From: Ligustrum vulgare | Taxonomy: Eukaryota; Streptophyta; Magnoliopsida; Lamiales; Oleaceae | DNA length: 64,000 nt | Direction of reading: 5' to 3' | NCBI GenBank assembly: GCA_963555705.1 | Contig: OY743190.1 | Span: forward strand, 37,244,929-37,308,928 | In this document: piece by piece, positions 55,851 to 64,000 of the stretch | How the letters are laid out: each line of letters begins with the position of its first letter | Position numbering within the stretch: position 1 is the first letter of the stretch | Position numbers and translations under genes: made by a program | The notes under the pieces: model-generated | Seen by the model: only the letters and a program-made list of their open reading frames with translations | Told to the model about the DNA's origin: nothing | Database searches by the model: none

Positions 55851-57590
55851 TCCATGTATCAATACATGAATAATATGTATCGATACTTGCAGAAAACCCA
55901 GATAGGATTTATGCATAGCTAAGTTGTGACTTGCTGGATTTAATAGATTAAGCCACCTATCATACATATGGAGGATGTCACCATACAGCTTAGCAGCATC
56001 TACTTGTAGCTTAGGTGAGTCTTTAGGTGAGTCTTCCATGCTAGTTTAGGGTAATAAATATAACCTAGAAATAATATTTTAACCAAGGCTAAATCTGAAT
56101 TTTGTACTATAGTTTGTTTATAAATAGGTGAACTTACTTCATTCAAAAATTACACCTGAAAATCAAGCTACAAACGTGAGAGGAAAGTGAGAATTTTGGT
56201 TAAATTCTTGATTTTTAATTTGAAAGGTAGTTCTTGATTTTGATTTATATTTTTGTAAAATTCTTTAAGAATCAAGTTCTTAATACTAGGCAAATTTTGC
56301 TATGATTCTAAATAAAAAAAAACTCAAGAAAAATGGAGGGAATTCTGTTGAAATCAGATATCATTGGAAGAAATAGTTCTTTAATTATCGATACCATGTA
56401 TCGATACACGAAGGACCAAGATTTGAACATGTATTGATACTTTCATAAGTTTTCAGAATATAGAAGTTTTTTATTCTTTCTCTGTTTTTAGGTTCTCATT
56501 AAGGTAAGTAACACTGCAATATTTAAAATTGCTTAAATACTATTACTTGATATTTTAACATGTTCTTGTCCCGTTAAAGTATTTTCTTGCATTATTACAT
56601 TCATTATGTTATTCCGCTTGATACTACACCTTATGGTGCTTGACTTGTTATGTTATGGGAAATTCATTTCCTTCTTGAAATACATGATATTTGTATCAGG
56701 ATTACAAATCCTGCTTGAATTCTTGCACTCACGAGATAAAATATGTTTTGTAATACGAGCCCTCTTAAAATTCATGTTTTAAAATGAAAAGTATGTTGCT
56801 TTCTAAATACATTTATATTCATATTTTTCATGTTTTAAAATATTGCAGATGCTTGATCGTGCTTACTTTAAATCTCTCTCTCTCTCTTGTAGGTGGAAAG
56901 CTTCAGAGGATGGGCTGACTCATATGTATATTATGGAAACAAAAATATGGAGTTCCCAGATCACCCAACCTTATCTCATTACGAATATACAAAAATGAAG
57001 GTGGAGTACTATGATATAAATACTTTTGAGCTGGTGTATACTGATGTTTTTAATTTTACAAATATATAACTAGTTTAAAATATAGGGTTTTATTTCGATA
57101 ACTGTAAAGACCTTGTATTTGGCTCTAAAATACAGTAGATATATAAATTACATGTGTTTTATGAAAAGTTATGTTTTTATGTATCGATACTTGTATATTT
57201 TTATTTAACATACTAACTTTCAAATACTAATGGTAACTGATTAACTATCATGTATCGATATATGATGAGGGAGAGTTATCAGATTCTATGCTCTTTAATC
57301 TTAGACTTAAATGAATTATTAAATGATTAATTCTATTACCTATTTCATTATATTGTATAGGTGAGTTTTACCAGTTTTTAGTTAATTAAATTATTTATTA
57401 TCAATATTCATTTTTTCAATTTTTTATACATTAAATTATGAAAGGAAAGGATACTCGATAGATTAAAAATCTGTCCGATTCATCATGTATCGATACATAT
57501 ATCATTTCTTATAGCAAAATTACCAAATTTATAAACCTATTGATTGTAAAATAAATGAAAAATTTATGTGAAAATTTTGTGCGCCACAAT
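55794..57590 (+). repeat. E6 3' LTR
   Basis: Begins TGCAACGATCC directly after AAGAGGGGAAGA and ends GTGCGCCACA. TATA box at 56119-56126. Several ATGTATCGATACAT-type motifs. Confidence 0.85.
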
Positions 57591-58368
57591 ATCGATACAT
57601 GAAGAACATGTATTGATACATTGAACTTTTATTTAGAATACAAAATTCTAAATTTGATCTTTTTATTATTTTCAGGTTTACAAAAAGGTAAGTCACTGCA
57701 CCTTTTAAAGTTTTAAAGGCTACTTCGTGTAATTAATTGATTATGTGGTCATGTCTTCTTAAAAGATCTTTCTTGCCTAATTACAATCATTATATTATCC
57801 CGCTTGTGATTACACCAAATGGTGCTCGTAGTATATCGTGGAAATATTTGAATACTGGGTTCATACCCGAAGTGAAACATTGTGGGATGATACCCTAAGT
57901 GAGACATCATGTCGAATATATAAATTGAGGTTGTATACCCTTTTGTGAATTTAAGCGCGCTCAGGATAATACTTGATTTGTAATATGGACCCATATGAAA
58001 TCATATTTTTCCATATTTTTCAAATGTGCAGATGCTTGAGCGTAATATTTTGAAGTAGAATCAAATGGGTGGAAGCTATCATCTGATGGCTTTATGTACA
58101 TTTGCACCACTGAAGTTGAAATCTAGAGTTATCCACATGAGTTTCCGACTTTATATCATTACGAGTATACTAAAGTAAAAGGTGAATATTATGATTTATA
58201 TTGATGAATACAGTTTTACTATGTAGTTTGTTTAAATAAAAGACACGAGGTTACATTTTGAGCCCTCTTAAACCTCGTGTCAATCATGTAAATGCTAACT
58301 ACGTTTTGGTATGTAAATTATGTGTTATGTTTATTGTTGTCCATTATTTCATACATATGTATCGACAC

Positions 58369-58377
58369 ATATCAGTT
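58369..58377. repeat. Mutator-like element target duplication, left
   Basis: ATATCAGTT, repeated exactly at 59600-59608. Confidence 0.9.
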
Positions 58378-59599
58378 GGGTAAACAGCACAAACGGTCCC
58401 CAACCTTTGGGTTTCTTGCGAAAATGGTCCCCCACGTTTAGATTTTAGCATTTATACCCTCAGAATCACAAAACGTTGCAAAAATAGTCCATACCGTTAG
58501 ATTCCGTTAATTTCCACCGTTAAAAACGTGTAAATAACACAAATGGTTCCTAACCTTTGAGTTTCTTGCTATAATAGTCTCTAACATATTAAGGTCATGT
58601 TTGACATATTTAGTTTGTAACCTCCAAACGTTTGACGTATTTAGTCCCTAACATATTAAGTCCCTATACGTTTGGCGTATTTAATCCCTAAAATATTAAT
58701 TCCTATTTGAGACCAATTATTTCAAATAATATGGTTCGTAATTGTAATTTTTTGAAGAATTTGTGATTAAAAAAATGAATTTATTTGTAAATTATTTAAT
58801 TGATTGAATGTATGATTGAAAACGAGTTTTAAAAAAAAAGTTTATTCTGGATTTCTAAAATGCACAATAAAGTATTTAACAAAAAATCACTTCATTAACA
58901 GTTCAGCCAATTGGTAAAAAAAATAATAAATTCATGGAACATAAACAAACAAATACACTGGACATCATTTTAGAAATTGAATAACAAATATGTTTTTATG
59001 AGTTCTATTTTCAATTTTGAGAACCGATCAATATCGATTTTCAAAATTTCATTTTTTTTTCAAAACTCGTTTTCTTCCACACATTCTATTAATAATATTT
59101 TTTTTTTTAATTTATGCATTTTTTTTTACCAATAGATTGAAATGTTAAAACTCATTTTCAACCACAAATTCTATCAATAAAATAATTTACAAATAAATTC
59201 AATTTTTTTTTAACTTTTTAACCACCTTTTTTTTTTGAAAAAAAAAATTACAATTACAAACCACATTATTTGAAATAATCTGTCTGATATGGGCTTAATA
59301 TGTTAGGAACTAAATACGCTGAACGTATAGGGGCTTAATATGTTGGGGACTAAATACACCAAACGTTTGGAGGTTACAAATTAAATATATATTAGGGACT
59401 ATTATCGCAAGAAACTCAAAGGTTAGGGACCATTTGTGCTATATACATGTTTTTAACAATGGAAACTAACGAAATCTAACGGTAATGACCATTTTTGTAA
59501 CATTTGGTGATTCTGAAGGTATAAATGCCAAAATCTAAACATTGGGGACCATTTTCACAAGAAATCCAAAGGTTGGGGACCATTTGTGCTATTTACCCC
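58378..59599. mobile_element. Fold-back Mutator-like non-autonomous element
   Basis: 1,222 bp. The ends GGGTAAACAGCACAAACGG and CCATTTGTGCTATTTACCCC are the start of terminal inverted repeats that extend about 500 bp on each side, leaving only a short AT-rich middle. A 9-bp exact flanking duplication is the signature of Mutator-type transposition. The inverted arms contain internal repeats of AATATGTTAGGGACTAAATACG type. No transposase; it must be mobilised in trans. Confidence 0.92.
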
Positions 59600-59608
59600 A
59601 TATCAGTT
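59600..59608. repeat. Mutator-like element target duplication, right
   Basis: ATATCAGTT, identical to 58369-58377. Confidence 0.9.
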
Positions 59609-60231
59609 AGTTTCGTTTAAAGAACTTAGGCGCCAAGTTTAATCTACAGAAAATTACTGCTACTCTTTATGTATTGATCATACCATGTATTGATACACAC
59701 ATATGCAATGATAAAAAAATTATACTTTTTATATATAGCATACAATACAAGAATGATTGAATTAACGGGCCAAGATGTATATGTATGATTCAAAGACTAT
59801 GGTTTCTATATACTTGTCATATTTCTAATTTTACAAGATTTATGTTATAAACTTATGATTTACTTAACTGTGTTATATGATAATTACCTATCAAAAACAA
59901 CCAAAGAAAATGAAAAGTAGCTTTAAATTCTATTGGTCTCAGTTTCAAAACTTTATGCAGTACAATATGTATCTATACATGTATCGATGCATGCAGTATA
60001 TGTAAGTAAAATTGTTAATTTGAACAAGAATGCATTCTTTATACAATTCAATATAATAAAGTTTAAGTACTAAAGTAGAACTCAGGCTTTTCAGTCCTAA
60101 AACAGTTTGAAGGTGTTTGTACATGTATCCATACGTGCAATAGGAAAATTGTTAAAATTTTGTTAGGTATTCAATTTGGTTTTCGCTGTATATTTTAAGA
60201 AAAAAATTTACGTGAAATCATGTGCTCCACA

Positions 60232-60917
60232 TAAACACCATAAAATCAATTATACACGCTTTAATTTACAAACCCATTTCACATTCTTTTCACTTCAAAA
60301 TCGATCATCTATCTAAATGTATAGTTTTATATACTACATTCTAACTTATTATCTCAAATATATGTCAATAACTTTTACTTGTTAATAAACTTCGAATTTA
60401 AGAAAATAATTCAAAAATCCAAAATTTAATCTCAATCTAAAATGAGTAATTTATTTCTTACCTCTTAAAATTGAAGTTGGCCCGAGAATTGAACTCTCCT
60501 ATCCTCTTCCTCTTCCTCTTTCACTTTCTTTCCTTTTTCTTTTTGTTTCCCTTTTTTTTTAATATTGCCTCGATTTTTAGATCAAGCTCTTGTTGACTAT
60601 TTTAAGTCGAACACTCTTTAATGATACTGATGACCTTAGGCATAAGTTCAATATGATATCTTCTTACTAAGCCCTATCCTCAAGAATTACATTCTCCAAT
60701 ACTAGATATGTGCATTATATCTCATACATAAACAATTGAACATAACTTTAAATAATATCCCAATTACTAAATATCTTTATTTCTCAACTTTTCATTTCAC
60801 CAAACCTTAGGAAAATTCAATAATTTCCCAATTTAAAGTTCAGGATACTAATTTTCATGTTCTCCAAAACTTTAGTTTATGTCATCGTTTGAATAATCCT
60901 TTAATCAAATTCTCTTC
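60232..60917. other. AT-rich spacer, no gene seen
   Basis: Between E7 and E8. Contains a CT-rich stretch (about 60495-60550) and no open frame with family features. Confidence 0.4.
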
Positions 60918-61742
60918 TGTTGATGCATGATCTGACGTGGAACATGGGTGATGACATATGGTCTTATATATGATACATATGATGAAGCATGACCTAAATA
61001 TGATGTATGACCTGACATGTTCAGTTAGGAGAGCTCAGACGTAACTGAAAATGTGGACCTAATTCAAAGAAGAACATGTCATGCACGATATGACCTGAAT
61101 ATTATCTCTCTAGAAGAGTTGAGGGATCAAAGAAGACCTGAAGACCAGGTCATGCTAGACAAAGATCCGACCTGGATACATCACCTCAAACCTTACCGAC
61201 CTGACTGCGCCACCTCGGTCACAAACTATTTGAAGACCAGACCTGACCTTATGGTTTATCTGAACATCAGACCATGCTTGGTTATCATAGGAGTGGAACA
61301 AGATCTTAGCTGCTTGGTCAAACGGTAGTTAAGACAGTTATTCAGGCACAATGGTAGTTAGATTAAGTAAAACTCAACTACTTTGTACTATGTAAGAACT
61401 CAAATAGTTCAGTTATGTACTTATGTCAGATAGTCAGGTATTGTAATAAGCCAGCTCACCCCATTCTCCCTATAAATATAGGAGAGGGTAGCTCACAAAA
61501 GGATCACAACTTTGGCTATTCAAAGCCAATACTATATTTATACATAAAATCATACGTGGAGTCCAGGTCATTCACACGATCTAGGATCCACCTCTTCTAA
61601 ACCATCTTTTATTACCTACGTGGATTCCGGGTCATCCATTACGACCTGAGGTCCACCTCTTTCACATATAATTTTCGATTACATAACTAATATCCACTTA
61701 TTTCTTACTGACTTGGAATATTTCATATTTCAACCGTCAACA
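60918..61742 (+). repeat. E8 5' LTR
   Basis: 825 bp, starting TGTTGATGC and ending CGTCAACA (short imperfect inverted ends). TATA box TATAAATATA at 61471-61480. Two related phrases ACGTGGA.TCC.GGTCAT near 61553 and 61618 form an internal repeat. Confidence 0.8.
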
Positions 61743-61760
61743 ATTGGCGCTAGAAGGAGG
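61743..61760 (+). other. E8 primer-binding site
   Basis: ATTGGCGCTAGAAGGAGG directly follows the LTR. It is of the TTGGCGC... type seen in many plant Tat-group elements rather than the initiator-Met type used by E3 and E6. Confidence 0.7.
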
Positions 61761-61839
61761 CCCCCGCATCCTTGTGTTCAATTTAACAGTCCCACATCGA
61801 GATCAGCATTTTTACACTTTCAAACTCAGTCGTAACATT

Positions 61840-63620
61840 CAATTTGGTCAGAACATAGTCAACTTGTTCATCTCATGTCCATTCAAATTCGGACGAGTCA
61901 AATCCACCAGATTTTTAGTTCGATTTAAATCACAGTCCACTTCGGTTTGAGAAGTGATTTTTTAGATCTATCATGTGCAATCATTTCTTGGAAATAAATA
62001 ATTAGTTATCAAAGTGAAAAGTCCAGTCACAACTCCTTTCCAAATATTAAGTTCCACTATGAGCAATTCAACTTGGAAAGATTCACTTCGGCTTTTTAAA
62101 ATCCAACCTATTTCATTCCAATTCTCTAGTCATGTTATATTCAGTCAATCCTCCCATAACGAAGTCAGCATGTTCGTTACAATCCGGCCGGTGACTTATC
62201 TAAGATGGTTCATTTCAGTTCGGTGATGTACTACAATTCGGCCTTCACTTCAGCAATAGTTCATTTCGATTGTGCGGTTCGGCAATACAATTCGATTCAC
62301 TTCGTCTGGCCATATTCAACTTGAAAGACATACAACTCATTTATCTAAGTTCAATTTTATTCAATTCGGTCCATTTCAAGCTAATTTAGACGATTACAAT
62401 TCAAATTGGAAAGATTCAGTTCATCTACTGGGAAATTCCATCCAATTGGTTCCAGTTCTTCGATTATTTTATGCAGTCAATTCGGCTAGTCCAGAGTCTC
62501 GCAATTGGGCTAGCCCATAACTTGGCCATCTCTTTCATTTCAGTTTGGTCTGCTCGTAAATGTAGGTAGCTCACTTCGTTTGGGAATGTTCAGATCGACG
62601 AAAATGTTCACTCACTCGACAAGGTTTGATTTTACTTTGGCCTGCGCAAAATCAGCCCCTATGAAAGCTTATGGGAAGTCGAACTCATTCATCTCAGCTT
62701 GCCCGTGTGTGTTCAATTCAGCTATGAACCCACTCACTCTTTAATATTCAGCTCGGATTGGAATGTTATTATAATTATATACAATTCTTGCAAGCTGTGA
62801 TGGAAGTTATATTCTTCAGAGCACAAATAGTCACAAGAGAACCAATAATGTGAGCCCGTTCATCCCTACTAATTCAAATTGATCAGCCCATCTTCTCTTC
62901 AGTTTAGCATACATAGCAGCTTTCCAGCTCGTTTAAATTTGTCTGGTCAAACGCTATGTAAACTGGGGCAAGCAGTATCATCAAGTGCATTCCGGTTGTT
63001 TGATTCAATTTACCCAATTGGTTCATTATTTCAGCTCTTCACATCTAGCTCGATTAATGCCAACTTATGGAATGACTATGCGTATATCCAACACCCGAAT
63101 TATTGCGGTTTCTTCATCTAGTCGGTGAATGCATGACCATCTCAGCTCAATCCTAGTTTTCTCAAGTTCAATTCGGCTAGGTTGAGTTCATTCTACCTTG
63201 GGATCTCACTTTGGTCTTCCAAATTAATCGACCAACCTCAAGTGCAACTCGACCTATTACAGATCTATCATGGAAGCTCAGATTCAGCCCGTTCTCAGTC
63301 CGGTTTCCATTTTGTTTGATCATTTCAGCCATCTTCAGATTGCCCAAATATTCACGTCGGTCAATGCTGATGATGTTTCCCAGTTCGGTGGGTTCCAATT
63401 TAGTTCGTGCGTTCCAGTTTGGTCTTGCATTACAGTTTGGCCGTAAATTTCGGCCATGTAGTTCACTTTGGTTCTTTGATTTTTGGAAGGCTGGAAGCTT
63501 GTCCAGCCCATTCATATTTAAGTTCAATTTATTATGAGTTCAACTTAGAAAAGGGAGGCGCTTTTGAGTTCAGTCTAGCTCGTTTAACTCCAGTTTGACA
63601 ACGATTTTTTGCCTGGCCAT
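61840..63620 (+). repeat. Degenerate short-motif region in the E8 leader
   Basis: About 1.8 kb in which TTCAATTCGG, TTCAGTTCGG, CAGCTCA and TTCATTTCAG-like words recur every 10-40 bases without a fixed period. No long open frame with features. It differs in composition from the rest of the window (more C and G, few poly-A runs). Confidence 0.65.
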
Positions 63621-64000
63621 GTTCAATTAAGCGATGTTAATTCTGCCTCCATTTTTTTAAAGTCCACTTCGTTCTGTTCACATAGTGATGTGTTCCGGAC
63701 CTTCAACAATCAGAGTCATAGCAGGCTTGACGAAAAAAGTTAAATATTCAAGCCAAATAAAAGTGCAATCCAGTCAACCATGTCGAAATTAGATGCATAA
63801 TATGTGTTTTTCGAGTAGAAATGGGCCACTAAGCAAAACTCATGGGCCAAAGCCCTTGAGCCGATTGATTTTATGGCCAAATTCCATCATTTGAGGCTTC
63901 AAAACAGCAAGTCAATTATGCAGACGGAAATTAGGGTTTTTGAGTATTTTTAGGTTAAATTTTGTTTTTAATTATTTGTTTGCCTATTTTAGAATTTTAG

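Larger units (their letters stand above)
46130..57590 (+). mobile_element. E6: plus-strand chromovirus with two LTRs
   Basis: 5' LTR 46130-47778 (left end truncated by E5), primer-binding site 47783-47795, a long leader with an antisense ORF and an inserted foreign LTR (49730-51238), decayed gag-pol 51361-55850, polypurine tract about 55781-55792 and 3' LTR 55794-57590. Inserted into an older LTR of its own family. The left target duplication is lost. Confidence 0.85.
57591..60231 (+). repeat. E7: older LTR of the E6 family, interrupted by a Mutator-like element
   Basis: Collinear with the E6 3' LTR from its GGTAAGTCACTGCA part (57690, compare 56500) through TGCAGATGCTTGAGCG (58030, compare 56846) to the edge GTGCTCCACA (60222-60231). 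More diverged than the E6 LTRs are from each other. It carries at least five ATGTATCGATACAT-like motifs. Confidence 0.65.
60918..64000 (+). mobile_element. E8: Tat-like LTR retrotransposon, 5' part (continues beyond the window)
   Basis: A complete 5' LTR followed by a primer-binding site and at least 2.2 kb of leader on the plus strand. No gag or pol is reached within the window. Elements of the Tat/Ogre/Retand group have long non-coding leaders and this type of primer site. Confidence 0.75.

Overview
This is a transposon-dense stretch of a nuclear genome from a flowering plant, almost certainly a dicot. It is AT-rich, almost every recognisable coding segment belongs to a plant transposable element or an endogenous plant virus, and the elements sit inside one another. 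I cannot name the species. I saw no conventional multi-exon host gene. Elements are labelled E0-E8 here. Layout, left to right: (1) 1-2181, E0, a minus-strand Ty3/gypsy pol remnant. (2) 2182-about 28.4 kb, E1, a minus-strand Ty3/gypsy element whose 3' LTR (2182-26515) is split by a 5'-truncated LINE (3064-6335, 12-bp target duplication) and by a second chromovirus-like element, E2 (6403-26009, duplication AAACA). E2's own 3' LTR is in turn split by E3 (6981-15913, duplication CGTAA) and E4 (16143-19595, duplication GAAGT). (3) 28.4-30.2 kb, AT-rich spacer. (4) From 30239, a Helitron with an apparently intact three-exon Rep/helicase gene (30884-35748). It is followed by non-coding DNA with exon-like fragments, two of them from DNA topoisomerase II. 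(5) 39.9-43.98 kb, an endogenous caulimovirid fragment: end of pol, a transactivator-like ORF, an intergenic promoter/poly(A) region and a run of small ORFs. (6) 44.0-46.13 kb, a long inverted-repeat element and a plus-strand LTR remnant. (7) 46130-57590, E6, a plus-strand chromovirus with two LTRs, a decayed gag-pol and an antisense ORF. It contains an inserted LTR of another lineage and lies inside an older LTR of its own family (57591-60231). That older LTR carries a fold-back Mutator-like element with a perfect 9-bp target duplication. (8) 60918 to the end, E8, the 5' LTR and leader of a Tat-like element that runs off the window.

The most unusual object is E3. It has near-identical LTRs, a tRNA-iMet primer site, a polypurine tract and a clean 5-bp target duplication, so it moved recently. 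Its gag-pol is gone except for the extreme 3' end of pol. In its place, in antisense, are two uninterrupted ORFs. One (10196-10741) has the basic-stretch-plus-cysteine signature of the nucleic-acid-binding protein of carlaviruses (RNA viruses). The other (11052-11705) is an intronless LONELY GUY (LOG) cytokinin-activating enzyme. Each is preceded by a TTTAAATAG TATA-like box, and the LOG ORF is followed by three related stem-loop repeats. A retrotransposon carrying a cytokinin-activation gene next to a viral-type zinc-finger gene is the best candidate here for an undescribed system.

How the parts relate: E1, E2 and E3 share leader sequences and pol tails, so E3 is probably a non-autonomous derivative of the E2-type family, mobilised in trans. 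The Helitron is the only element whose full protein machinery looks intact. All functional statements are from reading the sequence. No database search was run.
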